Made by a program: the position numbers and the translations under genes. A stretch of 64,000 nucleotides of DNA from a virus: the IMG/VR virus record IMGVR_UViG_3300032087_004407, positions 1-64,000 of that record; one strand, given 5' to 3'. Of the stretch, positions 14,419 through 23,399 are shown in pieces. The notes below the pieces were generated by a model, which saw only the letters and a list, made by a program, of their open reading frames with translations, was not told the origin of the DNA and searched no databases. Numbering within the stretch: the stretch's first letter is position 1; every line of letters begins with the position of its first letter.

Positions 14419-15660
14419 ATGCGTACAGAACTACCTACACTATACAAAAAAGACACTACTGGCAAAATTCGCCAATGGACTATCATTGCCGAGGACAACA
14501 AGTTTTGGACAGAGCAAGGAACAGTTGGAGGAAAAATTGTTATCAATAAACCAACTGTTACTTCGCCAAAGAATGTTGGCAAGGCAAACGAAACAAGTGC
14601 AGAACAACAAGCACTCGCGGAAGCAAAAGCAAAGTGGACAATAAAACAGTCTGGTGAATATTTTGATTCATTAAAGTCAGCACAAACCAAAAAGACTTTT
14701 TATAAACCTATGCTTGCAGATAAGTTTGATGACAGAGAAAACAATTTAGAATACCCTGTCATTACTCAACCCAAGCTAGACGGTATTCGTTGTATTGTTT
14801 ATAAAACAGAAGATGGTATCGAGGCATTCACAAGAAATGGTAAAAAAATTGATGCAATACCGCACATTATAAAATCTCTTGAAGCATTCTTCAAAGATAA
14901 TCCTTATGCTATTCTTGACGGTGAATTATATAATCACAAATTGAGAGATAATTTTAATAAAATTACAAGTTTGGTTCGCAAACAAAAACCAGTTCGCACC
15001 AAAGATGATACTGATACTTCATTTGTTAAAAAAGTTGATGCGTTTAATGAGCGATGCAAAGAAGCAGAAAGTATAATTGAATATTGGATTTATGACGCAC
15101 CAGTAATTGCATCAATAAGTGGAACAACTAAACTTGTCAAAGATGTAGTAACAGTTGATGATAATGTAATCTTTAGAGAAAACGATTCTTTTGTAGAAAG
15201 ATTCAACGAAATTATAATGTGGTTTTATGGAAAATACGATTGCATTCATCCCGTGCCTACATTTGAAGCAGAAGATAAAGAGCATCTTGACGATTATTAT
15301 GGCAAGTATTTGGATGATGGTTTTGAAGGTCAAATGGTAAGGGTTACAGATTCTCCATATCAAAATAAACGCTCAAAGAATTTATTAAAACGCAAAGAGT
15401 TTATTGACGAAGAATTTGAAGTGATTGACATTGAAGAAGGTTCTGGCAACAGAACAGGTACAGTTAAACATCTTGTTTGTAAAAACAAAGACGGCAAGAC
15501 TTTTAACTCAAACGTCAAAGGTAACTTTGAATACTTGGAAGAAATATTAAAAAATAAAAAAGATTATATTGGCAAGTTAGCTACAATAAAATTCTTTCAA
15601 TATACTCCCGATGGAGTACCAAGATTTCCATACGCAATAGGGTTTAGAGATTATGAGTAA
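14419..15660 (+). CDS. ATP-dependent DNA ligase
   Basis: Seals nicks using ATP. The nucleotidyltransferase motif I is QPKLDGIRC with the AMP-accepting Lys119. Then come FTRNGKKIDA (motif Ia/III region), AILDGELYN (motif III), IIEYWIYDAP, DDGFEGQMVRV (motif IV) and KNLLKRKEF (motif V), followed by an OB-fold domain to residue 413. The first 100 residues form a WGR-like domain (IRQWTIIAEDNKFWTEQGTVGG) seen on other phage ligases. Its own promoter sits just upstream. Confidence 0.93.
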   Translation: MRTELPTLYKKDTTGKIRQWTIIAEDNKFWTEQGTVGGKIVINKPTVTSPKNVGKANETSAEQQALAEAKAKWTIKQSGEYFDSLKSAQTKKTFYKPMLADKFDDRENNLEYPVITQPKLDGIRCIVYKTEDGIEAFTRNGKKIDAIPHIIKSLEAFFKDNPYAILDGELYNHKLRDNFNKITSLVRKQKPVRTKDDTDTSFVKKVDAFNERCKEAESIIEYWIYDAPVIASISGTTKLVKDVVTVDDNVIFRENDSFVERFNEIIMWFYGKYDCIHPVPTFEAEDKEHLDDYYGKYLDDGFEGQMVRVTDSPYQNKRSKNLLKRKEFIDEEFEVIDIEEGSGNRTGTVKHLVCKNKDGKTFNSNVKGNFEYLEEILKNKKDYIGKLATIKFFQYTPDGVPRFPYAIGFRDYE

Positions 15661-15823
15661 AAAAAGAAAACATAAAGAACTTGACATTCAAGAATTAAGA
15701 AAGTATATTAGAAACAACCTCGACACTATGAGCGACCAAACAATTACACGTTTATACGAAGCCGCGACAGGCGAGTTAGTAGCAAGTAAAATCTCAAACA
15801 ACAAACTACGAATTATTACATGA
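15653..15823 (+). CDS. hypothetical protein, 56 aa
   Basis: ATG 15653 overlaps the ligase stop (ATGAGTAA) and the TGA overlaps the next ATG. A basic N-terminus (SKKRKHKELDIQELRKYI) leads into a helical body. Translational coupling on both sides supports a real gene. Confidence 0.55.
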   Translation: MSKKRKHKELDIQELRKYIRNNLDTMSDQTITRLYEAATGELVASKISNNKLRIIT

Positions 15824-16077
15824 TAGAAAATTTAGAAATAAAACATGGACAGATAATCCCGTTCGTAAATTTAGTAAATGAAATATGTGAAATGGGCATT
15901 ATTCCAGAACAAGATGTAATAGAACATTGGTTACAACAACCTAGACAATTTTTAGATAATAAAAGTCCACAAGATTTAGTAAACGAAGATAACATGGACA
16001 AAGTTTGGGACTTGTTAAGATTTATAGAAACTGGAGAAGCGGATATTTGGGAAAATGAAACAAGCACCACAAACTGA
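15820..16077 (+). CDS. DUF2384/MbcA-ParS-like small protein
   Basis: The C-terminal part HWLQQPRQFLDNKSPQDLVNEDNMDKVWDLLRFIETGE follows the W-L-P-G-PL-L pattern of the MbcA/ParS/Xre antitoxin toxin-binding domain (DUF2384). No RES-domain toxin follows. It may be a free antitoxin (anti-defence) or a distant relative. Overlaps both neighbours. Confidence 0.45.
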   Translation: MIENLEIKHGQIIPFVNLVNEICEMGIIPEQDVIEHWLQQPRQFLDNKSPQDLVNEDNMDKVWDLLRFIETGEADIWENETSTTN

Positions 16078-16273
16078 ATTTGAAAAACTTACTTGGAAAG
16101 AAATTTGTATGCGATTACTACATTGCGTAGGCAGCGAAGGTGACGATTGGTTTCATAAACATTGGCACGATTATAATATTGACAAACATCATGCAGACAT
16201 TATCTTGAATCAATATGAAGAATGGACAAAGCAAAACAACATAACGGTAAAAAAGATGGATTACAGCAAATGA
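16055..16273 (+). CDS. hypothetical protein, 72 aa
   Basis: A His- and Trp-rich helical protein (DDWFHKHWHDYNIDKHHADI). It overlaps the previous gene by 23 bp and the next by 4 bp. Not recognised. Confidence 0.5.
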   Translation: MKQAPQTEFEKLTWKEICMRLLHCVGSEGDDWFHKHWHDYNIDKHHADIILNQYEEWTKQNNITVKKMDYSK

Positions 16274-16485
16274 AAAAATTAAGTTTACCATCAACCGTAG
16301 ATCAAGTAAATAGTTTACGAACTACCGCATTATTCAATACAACGCTTTTATTGATTATATTATCTTTTTTAGTCAGTATTGCTTTTGACAAACAATCGGA
16401 AAAGGTAATCGACCCTCAAGTAGAAGAACAATTAAAAGAAATTTTAGACTTTATTAGAAATCCGAATATTACTATAAATGAATAG
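16270..16485 (+). CDS. small membrane protein, 71 aa
   Basis: The start at ATG 16270 is chosen because it overlaps the upstream stop. One span (LFNTTLLLIILSFLVSIAF) and then an acidic amphipathic tail. Probably inner membrane. Confidence 0.5.
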   Translation: MKKLSLPSTVDQVNSLRTTALFNTTLLLIILSFLVSIAFDKQSEKVIDPQVEEQLKEILDFIRNPNITINE

Positions 16486-17011
16486 TGACCTAATTACACA
16501 AAGAAATAAATACGACAAGACTGGTGAATGTATTCAGTCAGGACTTGGAGCAGAGCAAATTTTTGACCAGATAGCTGAATCAAAAAATCTTTCAATTAAA
16601 AATGCCAAGCGTAGAGAAAATATGCACAAGCATATCGACAAGCACGTTACGCGAGAAGATGGTTCAACATGGTCTGTTGACATTAAAGCGCGAAAAAAGA
16701 CTAGCAGAAGCGATTCTAGCGCACAAGACGATTGGATTTGGATTGAATTCCAAAACGTAAAAGGTAATAATGGTTGGCTTTATGGTGAAGCAGACAATAT
16801 TGCTTTTGAAACCCAAGACGGCTTTGTAATAGTTGACCGAAATTCTTTGGTTGATTATGTTGAAAATGCAGTTGACATGGGTAAACCAGTACGCAAATCT
16901 TTTTTGGCAAAGTATAAAACGTATCGTCGAGCAGGACGCAACGACCTACTCACAATGGTAGAGTTATCAAAAATCGTAGAAAATTGTAATCATTTCGTAT
17001 GGGAAAAGTAA
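16478..17011 (+). CDS. putative PD-(D/E)XK-type nuclease-like protein
   Basis: 177 aa. The arrangement TWSVDIKARKK (D-x-K) followed by IEFQNVKGNNGWLYGEADNIAFE looks like a restriction-endonuclease-like core with Asp...Glu/Lys residues; an upstream Gly/Ala-Glu helix (GLGAEQIFDQIAE) fits. The assignment is by pattern only. Overlaps the next gene by 13 bp. Confidence 0.4.
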   Translation: MNSDLITQRNKYDKTGECIQSGLGAEQIFDQIAESKNLSIKNAKRRENMHKHIDKHVTREDGSTWSVDIKARKKTSRSDSSAQDDWIWIEFQNVKGNNGWLYGEADNIAFETQDGFVIVDRNSLVDYVENAVDMGKPVRKSFLAKYKTYRRAGRNDLLTMVELSKIVENCNHFVWEK

Positions 17012-17358
17012 ATTTAGATAATCGCGTACAACATTTAATAGATTTAAGCGCAAAGCATATTTTTAAAAATTTAAATAAACCTTTACATAAATCTTGGTTG
17101 GCATCATTTAGCGTAAGAAGTCACGATAGAGTTGATAAATGCAAAATACAATTCAAGAATGGATTACCAGAGTTTGTTTACAGTCCTAGTTGGATGAAAA
17201 AATTAATCAATTCAGAAGGCACATTCAATGGTGCAGATGCAATAGATCATATTTGTAAAATTATAACAGATCAAAATGGCAAGCTAAAAAGCAAACGAGG
17301 AAGAAAAAGAAAAGTGCCACTAAAAATTAGTTATCATCCTCCAAGCATCAATGTTTAA
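16999..17358 (+). CDS. hypothetical protein, 119 aa
   Basis: A basic protein with a Lys/Arg-rich patch (KSKRGRKRKVPLK, AT-hook-like) near the C-terminus, so DNA binding is possible. Not recognised. Confidence 0.5.
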   Translation: MGKVNLDNRVQHLIDLSAKHIFKNLNKPLHKSWLASFSVRSHDRVDKCKIQFKNGLPEFVYSPSWMKKLINSEGTFNGADAIDHICKIITDQNGKLKSKRGRKRKVPLKISYHPPSINV

Positions 17359-17376
17359 AAAAGTTTTAAAAAATAC

Positions 17377-17405
17377 TTGACTTGACCAGCAGGATAATAT
17401 ATAAT
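17377..17405 (+). promoter_or_regulatory. sigma-70-type promoter
   Basis: TTGACT (17377-17382), 17-bp spacer, TATAAT (17400-17405), 11 bases before the ATG at 17417. Confidence 0.75.
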
Positions 17406-17416
17406 ACATCCCTCTT

Positions 17417-17680
17417 ATGAAAAAGCAGACCTTAAACAAAGATGGAACACCGCGCAAAACTGGTAGTGGTCGCACCAAAGGTGCAGCATCTACAATATTA
17501 GTTAAGTTATCAGATGTAAACAAAATTTGTAAAGAAGATGCGTACATTCCAGTTGCAACAAAGTGGGCAAGAACAAACAATCTTGACCAAGTTAAAATGA
17601 CAGCAAAAGTTGTTGAATTAAAGCCAGAAGTAGAAGAATCTACAAAGGTAGAATATTCTTTGACAAATTTCGACGATTAA
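17417..17680 (+). CDS. hypothetical protein with AT-hook-like N-terminus
   Basis: 87 aa. The N-terminal PRKTGSGRTKG is a basic Gly-Arg-Thr patch like DNA-binding tails. The rest is mixed, with an acidic C-terminus. It has its own promoter. Confidence 0.5.
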   Translation: MKKQTLNKDGTPRKTGSGRTKGAASTILVKLSDVNKICKEDAYIPVATKWARTNNLDQVKMTAKVVELKPEVEESTKVEYSLTNFDD

Positions 17681-17683
17681 TAC

Positions 17684-17712
17684 TTGACAACCAAAGCAAC
17701 CTCTGGTATAAT
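17684..17712 (+). promoter_or_regulatory. sigma-70-type promoter, leaderless
   Basis: TTGACA (17684-17689), 17-bp spacer, TATAAT (17707-17712), seven bases to ATG 17720. It fixes the start of the AAA+ gene. Confidence 0.85.
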
Positions 17713-17719
17713 ATCTCCC

Positions 17720-18643
17720 ATGTTTGAAACACTTGTTGGACAAAATTTAGTCAAAAAGAAATTGCAATTCTACAAAGAATCGTATGATACATCCAAGAGG
17801 ATGCCGTTCTTGTTCTTTGTTGGTGCAAAAGGATTGGGCAAAACAGAATTTGCCAAGCAACTTGCAAAAGAAATCAAGAATACTGACGGTTCTCGTCGTC
17901 CCTTTTTGGAGATCAACTGCTCGACACTTAAAAGAGTTGATGATTTTTTTGAGCAAATCTTTTTGCCGCTTATCTACAACAACGAAGTAACAGTTTTGTT
18001 TGATGAAGCGCATGAACTACCCAAAGGTTTAACCAATGCGTTCTTGACTATATTCAATACAGATCAAGACCATATCAAAGACTTCAACTTAAATGACCAA
18101 GTTTTTACGTTCGATTTCACAAAGCAATCTTTCTTTTTTGCAACTACCGAAAGCGACAAAGTTTTTGCTCCACTAAAAGACAGATTGATTACAGTAGACT
18201 TTGAACCATATACCAAAAAGGAGTTGTCAGAGATTATTAAATTAAATTGTAAAGATGTTGATTTTTCAGATGATGCGCTATATGAGTTATCAAAGATCAC
18301 CAGAGGCAATGCGAGGGATGCAGTCAAACATTCTCGACAGCACGTTATACCTTATTGCAAGAAAAATCGCATTCAATACTTTGACAAAGCAGATTTTTTC
18401 AAGCTCAAAAATGAAGTCGGCATCAACGATTTAGGCTTGACAAATGCAGAAAAGCAAATTCTACAAATTCTTCAAAGCGTAGGTTCATGCACGTTGGGTA
18501 TGTTATCTGCCAAGACAGGATTAAGCAGAACAGCATTGCAACGCGACCATGAAATGTACTTGATTAGAAAGAGTCTTATAGACATAGATGGCAAGCGCAA
18601 AATTACAGAGGAAGGTTGCAGAATACTAGAGAAAATAGTGTAA
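17720..18643 (+). CDS. RuvB-like AAA+ ATPase with winged helix
   Basis: The promoter position rules out an upstream in-frame ATG. At 307 aa it has Walker A GAKGLGKT, Walker B VLFDEAHE, sensor 1 FFFATTESD, an arginine-finger region (LKDRLITVDF), sensor 2 RGNARDAVKHS, and a C-terminal winged helix (LGMLSAKTGLSRTALQRDHE). This is the RuvB plan: a Holliday-junction branch-migration motor. No RuvA is seen. A clamp-loader-like role is a second possibility. Confidence 0.82.
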   Translation: MFETLVGQNLVKKKLQFYKESYDTSKRMPFLFFVGAKGLGKTEFAKQLAKEIKNTDGSRRPFLEINCSTLKRVDDFFEQIFLPLIYNNEVTVLFDEAHELPKGLTNAFLTIFNTDQDHIKDFNLNDQVFTFDFTKQSFFFATTESDKVFAPLKDRLITVDFEPYTKKELSEIIKLNCKDVDFSDDALYELSKITRGNARDAVKHSRQHVIPYCKKNRIQYFDKADFFKLKNEVGINDLGLTNAEKQILQILQSVGSCTLGMLSAKTGLSRTALQRDHEMYLIRKSLIDIDGKRKITEEGCRILEKIV

Positions 18644-18696
18644 ATTATAGTATAAAATTAAGCACAAAAAAAGTTTTTAAAAATTTAAAAAAACCC

Positions 18697-18725
18697 TTGA
18701 CACGCAAGTAAAAACATAGTATAAT
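18697..18725 (+). promoter_or_regulatory. sigma-70-type promoter, leaderless
   Basis: TTGACA (18697-18702), 17-bp spacer, TATAAT (18720-18725), seven bases to the ATG of the rIIA-like gene. Confidence 0.88.
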
Positions 18726-18732
18726 TATCCGC

Positions 18733-20979
18733 ATGATTGCAGAACAAAAGACACATAGGTTGGTTCGTTCACACGACTTTGACGAAGCTCAATTCGGTAT
18801 CGACCAAGAGGACATTGGTTTCGTCATTGATCTATTGCGTAACCAAATTTATTCAAACAAGATACTCGCAGTAATACGAGAATATACAACAAATGCAGTT
18901 GACGCACATAACGATGTTGGTAAAGAAGGTACTCCGATTTCTGTCGGTTTGCCTACTCGCTTTAATCCACATTTTACTGTTCGTGATTTTGGCGATGGTC
19001 TTTCTCACGACGATGTTTGTAATATTTATGTTCGCTATTGTAAGTCTACTAAAAGACAAAGTAATGCGTTTACTGGACAACTAGGAATAGGTTGTAAAAG
19101 TGGATTTGCATACGGTGATTCTTTTACAGTAACTTCGTATCACAATGGCATCAAGTCTACTTATGTCGCTCAAATTGATGAGACTAGCCAAGGCAAGATT
19201 ATCAAGATGGATGAGTCAAAGTCCAAGGAACCAAGTGGCATCGAAATCAAGATTGCAGTAGCAGAAGATGACGTTCACACTTTCCAAAAAGAGGCTTTAG
19301 ATTTATTTAAATATTTTAAAATCAAGCCCAAGGTAACTGGCAACGATCAACCAATCAAAGATTTCAATAAAACTCTTGAAGGTGATGATTGGTACATAGT
19401 TGAATCAGAAAAGTCATACGGTTGGCAATATCGCTCAAACAGAGCAATCGCAATTATGGGCAACATTGGTTATCCAATCGACGCTAATGTTGTCAAAAAT
19501 TTAACAGAACATCAACAAAGTATATTACAGCATGGAGAACTCCATATACAGTTTGATATTGGCGACTTGTCTATTGCTCCTAGTCGAGAAGCATTGGAAT
19601 ACACTCGAAAAACCCAAGCGAAGATTAAGGAGAAGGCACAATCAGTCATCAAAGACTTACAGAAGGTTGCATCAGAAAAATTAAAAAACTCTGGTGATCT
19701 ATGGGAGGCAAAAAATAATTATGCAAAAATACACAATGCGTTTGATTATAGTTTGCGCGATATTCTCAAAGATTGTTTTGTATACAAAGGTGTAAAGGTT
19801 GAGGATTCAAGGTTTGAAGTTCCACACACGTTGAATAACTGGCACAACCCTCATGTCAAGATACGAAGGTATGAAATCAACGATACAAATGGTAAATTAA
19901 AACCAACTAAAGATAGACACATTTATTGTCAAGACAATACCTTGATAGTTGAATCAGATTCTCCAAGTAATTCTGGCTTGACTGCGAGAATGAGACACTT
20001 GTTCAATGAAGATTCTGATTTGAAGTACGTTTACTTTGTTGACATAGATACACAAAAAAATCGCAAGACTTTTCGCGATCACAATAATTGGCAACTCTTG
20101 GACAAAGACAGAGTAAAAAAGTTGTCGGATATTCCAAAAGCCAAAGTCAATAAAGCGTCAGGTACTACTCAAGGCGTAACGCGATCTCACATTGGAGCAT
20201 TTATATTCGACCATGTAAATAGTGCTACTGGCAGCAATTCTAGTGATTACTGGCAAGATGCAGACAACATAGACCCCAAAAAAGATTCTGGCATTTATGT
20301 TCCATTGTGGAGATATGATTTTACAGAAAAACCAGACAATACATCAGAAGTTGTTTTGTTTAATGCAGAAATCAAAAATGCTTTAGAGTTTATCAACAAA
20401 AATAGAAAGACTCCCGTAAAAGTTTATGGATTTAGATTTCGCGATGAGTCTAAACTCGACAAGTCAAAGTGGACAAGGTTTGATGAATATTTCAAGTCAT
20501 TTGTTCAAAAACACTTCAAAGGACAAAAAGGTAAAGACGCACTACAAGCGATCTCCAACATCTATGAGTTGGGCAAGTATGAAAATAAAATTGATGAAAT
20601 TGAAGGGACGAGCTTGGGTAGGCATCTCGCCAAAAAGTTAGATGAAAAACATAGAATCGTAAAGTTGCTTGACTTCAAAAATATCAGAAGTGAATTGCAA
20701 ACAAAGTATGATAAGTATTTATCGTTTTGGACTAACTTTCTCAAGACAGAAGATAAACAAAAAATCTTTGATGTTAAATTACCAAAGTCAGATTACAATA
20801 TCACGACATATCGCAAGAGAATTACCGACTTGTATCCAATGATTCCTCATGTAAGTAGTTACAGTTACGGTCACGATGAACAATTAGGCAAAGATGTAGT
20901 TAATTACATCAAAATGGTAGACGAGTACAATAAACAAAACAACATATTTTTACAAGCACAAAAGAAAAAAAGTGCTTGA
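18733..20979 (+). CDS. rIIA-like GHKL ATPase protein
   Basis: A 748-aa protein with an N-terminal HSP90/histidine-kinase-type ATP-binding fold: IREYTTNAVDAH (N-box), FTVRDFGDGLSHDDV (G1 box DxGxG) and GQLGIGCKSGFAYGDSFTVTSY. Length and layout match phage T4 rIIA (725 aa), and an rIIB homologue follows 32 bp later. In T4, rIIA/rIIB are membrane-associated and protect against exclusion by a prophage (RexAB). The C-terminal half is Lys-rich and unfamiliar. Confidence 0.82.
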   Translation: MIAEQKTHRLVRSHDFDEAQFGIDQEDIGFVIDLLRNQIYSNKILAVIREYTTNAVDAHNDVGKEGTPISVGLPTRFNPHFTVRDFGDGLSHDDVCNIYVRYCKSTKRQSNAFTGQLGIGCKSGFAYGDSFTVTSYHNGIKSTYVAQIDETSQGKIIKMDESKSKEPSGIEIKIAVAEDDVHTFQKEALDLFKYFKIKPKVTGNDQPIKDFNKTLEGDDWYIVESEKSYGWQYRSNRAIAIMGNIGYPIDANVVKNLTEHQQSILQHGELHIQFDIGDLSIAPSREALEYTRKTQAKIKEKAQSVIKDLQKVASEKLKNSGDLWEAKNNYAKIHNAFDYSLRDILKDCFVYKGVKVEDSRFEVPHTLNNWHNPHVKIRRYEINDTNGKLKPTKDRHIYCQDNTLIVESDSPSNSGLTARMRHLFNEDSDLKYVYFVDIDTQKNRKTFRDHNNWQLLDKDRVKKLSDIPKAKVNKASGTTQGVTRSHIGAFIFDHVNSATGSNSSDYWQDADNIDPKKDSGIYVPLWRYDFTEKPDNTSEVVLFNAEIKNALEFINKNRKTPVKVYGFRFRDESKLDKSKWTRFDEYFKSFVQKHFKGQKGKDALQAISNIYELGKYENKIDEIEGTSLGRHLAKKLDEKHRIVKLLDFKNIRSELQTKYDKYLSFWTNFLKTEDKQKIFDVKLPKSDYNITTYRKRITDLYPMIPHVSSYSYGHDEQLGKDVVNYIKMVDEYNKQNNIFLQAQKKKSA

Positions 20980-21004
20980 CTTGAACAACGAAAGATAGTA
21001 TAAT
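20976..21004 (+). promoter_or_regulatory. sigma-70-type promoter, leaderless
   Basis: TTGACT (20976-20981), 17-bp spacer, TATAAT (20999-21004), seven bases to the rIIB-like ATG. The -35 overlaps the end of rIIA. Confidence 0.88.
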
Positions 21005-21011
21005 ACACGAC

Positions 21012-22058
21012 ATGAACAAAATACCGTACATATTGGGCGAAAATGCAGTAACGCTATTTGTAGATGGCAAGCCTGTCACGGTTCGCAACGACGATGCAAA
21101 CTACTACGAAGTACGCAAGTGCTTGTTGGACGGTCGATACGACGATGTAACAACGTATCTCGACCTTGAAAAGCAAGTAGAAGATTACACCGATGGAGAC
21201 ATTTCCATTAAAGACGGTGAAGTTTTCTTTGGAGAGGAAAAACTCAATGGAGTAGTAGTTGACAAACTACTTGAGTTGATGAAAAGTGGTTTGACTGATA
21301 AAAATCCTTTTATCAATTTTCTCAAGAACCTATTGAAGAATCCATCAAAAAATTCAGTAGATCAACTCTACACTTTTTTGTCGAAGCGCGATATGCCGAT
21401 TGATGAAGAAGGTTTGGTGATCGGCTACAAAGGTGTAGCGCAAAATTACAAGGACAAGTATAGTGGCAAGTTCGACAATAGTGTTGGGCAATCCCATGAA
21501 ATGCCTCGCAGAAATGTCGATGATAATTGTGAGAATCATTGTTCATACGGTTTTCATATTGGCTCATACGATTATGCAAACGATTGGGCAAGCGGAGACG
21601 GTCACTTGATGATTGTCAAGTTCAATCCAGAAGATGCTGTTAGCGTTCCTACTGACTGCGACTTTCAAAAGTTGAGAGTATGCAAGTATAGCGTAGTCGG
21701 TGAGATTACTGACAGAAAGCAACTCAAGCAACCTTTCTATGATTCGACAGGAGAGTTCTCTGATGAAGATTTTCTCGGTGATATTCACCTAGAAGATTAC
21801 GAAAATGATTCATTGGATAATGATTCATACGAAAGTGACGCAACTCGCTTGGCTATTCGCAACTATGTTGAGAACAAGCATGAGGACAATACAGAACCTA
21901 CTGTCAAGCAAATTCAATCACGCATGAAAGGCACAACCTTAACTTCACAAGAAATTGTGGACATTGTGGAAGAATTAGGCTTTGAGGTAGAATATAATAA
22001 AGAGGCACTATCTCGCTCAAGAGTAGTAATCGGTGAAGATATTTCAATTACAAACTAA
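21012..22058 (+). CDS. rIIB-like protein
   Basis: 348 aa. The middle matches T4 rIIB in order: a GDISIKDGEVFF region, VVDKLLELMKSG, NFLKNLLKNPSKNSVDQLYTFL, ITEDGY-like DEEGLVIGYKGV, DKYSGKFDNSVGQSHEMPR, CSYGFHIGSYDYA, IVKFNPEDAVSVPTD and KLRVCKYSVVGEI. The C-terminal 80 residues are extra, acidic then basic. In T4, rIIB partners rIIA. Adjacency to the rIIA-like gene supports both calls. Confidence 0.85.
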   Translation: MNKIPYILGENAVTLFVDGKPVTVRNDDANYYEVRKCLLDGRYDDVTTYLDLEKQVEDYTDGDISIKDGEVFFGEEKLNGVVVDKLLELMKSGLTDKNPFINFLKNLLKNPSKNSVDQLYTFLSKRDMPIDEEGLVIGYKGVAQNYKDKYSGKFDNSVGQSHEMPRRNVDDNCENHCSYGFHIGSYDYANDWASGDGHLMIVKFNPEDAVSVPTDCDFQKLRVCKYSVVGEITDRKQLKQPFYDSTGEFSDEDFLGDIHLEDYENDSLDNDSYESDATRLAIRNYVENKHEDNTEPTVKQIQSRMKGTTLTSQEIVDIVEELGFEVEYNKEALSRSRVVIGEDISITN

Positions 22059-22079
22059 AATTAATTATATAAAAATATT

Positions 22080-22346
22080 ATGACAACAACAGCAGAAGCA
22101 GAAAAGTTGAATCTTCAAAATTTTGAAGATGCTATTAGCAAGACAAATGATACCAATATTGATACGCTTTGGGCAATCCTAAAGTACAAAGAAATTGGAA
22201 TTTATCGCAAGGTAAAGTGTATGTCCGAGGTTTTGGGCGTTGACTTCGATCAACTCTCAGGAGAGTTACCTACTGATTCAAGTGGTAGGATTCTCGATCA
22301 AAAATCAAGGCATGGCATTCACGACATTCTTATCAAGTATTCGTAA
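22080..22346 (+). CDS. hypothetical protein, 88 aa
   Basis: A helical acidic small protein (NFEDAISKTNDTNIDTLWAILKYKEIG). It follows rIIB by 21 bp. A GC-rich hairpin lies 30 bp after its stop. Not recognised. Confidence 0.5.
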   Translation: MTTTAEAEKLNLQNFEDAISKTNDTNIDTLWAILKYKEIGIYRKVKCMSEVLGVDFDQLSGELPTDSSGRILDQKSRHGIHDILIKYS

Positions 22347-22375
22347 TCGTTAGTTGATAGTTATGTAGACAAATC

Positions 22376-22397
22376 GGGGGAGGGTAAAACCTCCCCC
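22376..22397 (+). terminator. GC-rich hairpin, probable terminator
   Basis: GGGGGAGG, six-base loop, CCTCCCCC: an 8-bp perfect stem after the rIIA-rIIB unit. There is no T-run, so termination could be factor-assisted or the hairpin may protect the 3' end. Confidence 0.5.
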
Positions 22398-22414
22398 ACT
22401 TCCCCTAAAACAAA

Positions 22415-22633
22415 ATGAAAAATATTATTAGATATATTGTAAAGGATGCTAAAGGCGAGTACCAAAGCGCATATAGCACCAAGCTAGGAGTCAAGGATGC
22501 GTTCAAATACGCTACCCTTACAGCAAAGGATGTTTATGGAGTAATCTACTCAGTAGACAATAATGGTAACGAAGAACAAGTTACCAGTTACCCCAAACCA
22601 GAAAAGAAGAAAAAGCCACAAGCAAAAAAATAA
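22415..22633 (+). CDS. hypothetical protein, 72 aa
   Basis: A small mixed alpha/beta protein with a Lys-rich tail (PKPEKKKKPQAKK). Follows the hairpin. Not recognised. Confidence 0.5.
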   Translation: MKNIIRYIVKDAKGEYQSAYSTKLGVKDAFKYATLTAKDVYGVIYSVDNNGNEEQVTSYPKPEKKKKPQAKK

Positions 22634-22652
22634 ATAAATTTTAAAAAAAAGT

Positions 22653-22681
22653 TTGACTCGCAGACCGAAATTTGTTATAAT
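22653..22681 (+). promoter_or_regulatory. sigma-70-type promoter, leaderless
   Basis: TTGACT (22653-22658), 17-bp spacer, TATAAT (22676-22681), seven bases to ATG 22689. Confidence 0.88.
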
Positions 22682-22688
22682 TACTCCC

Positions 22689-23399
22689 ATGTTGAACGAG
22701 AATGAAACCTTGCAAATGAGTATGTTTAGTCCTTTGGGCTACGAAACACCAACCGCCGATTCTTTTGTCGCTTCGCTCGACAAAGATGAAGTAGCCAAGT
22801 ACACCGAGTATTGGCAAAGTATTCAACCAAAAAATCACGCCGATTATTTTCGTCGCTGGTTGTTTTCGCTTATGTCGGTACACACTACTTGGGAAAGCAA
22901 TGTGCGTGGATACAACTTCCTCAAAGACTTGTCATGGTTATTCGACAAGGATAAGTTGGCTAACAAGATTGTAGATGCTCGCGTTGGCTTGCACACAAAT
23001 CGCATCAAAGCAGTTTGGCAACTATTCGATCAGTTTCATTCAAACGTCGATGACTTTTATCGCAGAGAAGATGAGAGTTGGTCAGACTTCCGCGATAGGT
23101 TAGTTGAAAAAGTTTTTATGTTAGGTTATGCCAAGACTACTTTTCCTATTGGCATGAGCTTTCCGCTTGAGGCAGACATTGTTTGTCTTGACGTTCACTT
23201 TCTTCGACTACTCGGATGGAAGAAAAAGTCAGTTCCCTCCAAGCGCGACTATCACAAGATAGAAAAGTATTGGGTTGACCTTTGCCGCTCGCGTGACTTT
23301 GCTCCTAGCGTTGTTCGTGAAATGTATTGGGACAAAGTACAAGGAGAGGACAATTCACGCTATTGGAGTTATTGCCTCGAAAGCAATAATGATGAGTGA
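22689..23399 (+). CDS. hypothetical protein, possibly HhH-GPD DNA glycosylase-like
   Basis: The promoter sets the start at 22689 (236 aa). Helical, with KVFMLGYAKTTFPIGMSFPLEADIVCLDVHFLRLLGW, which recalls the K...(P)...D-v-h segment of helix-hairpin-helix glycosylases. The match is short, so the call stays open. Confidence 0.4.
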   Translation: MLNENETLQMSMFSPLGYETPTADSFVASLDKDEVAKYTEYWQSIQPKNHADYFRRWLFSLMSVHTTWESNVRGYNFLKDLSWLFDKDKLANKIVDARVGLHTNRIKAVWQLFDQFHSNVDDFYRREDESWSDFRDRLVEKVFMLGYAKTTFPIGMSFPLEADIVCLDVHFLRLLGWKKKSVPSKRDYHKIEKYWVDLCRSRDFAPSVVREMYWDKVQGEDNSRYWSYCLESNNDE

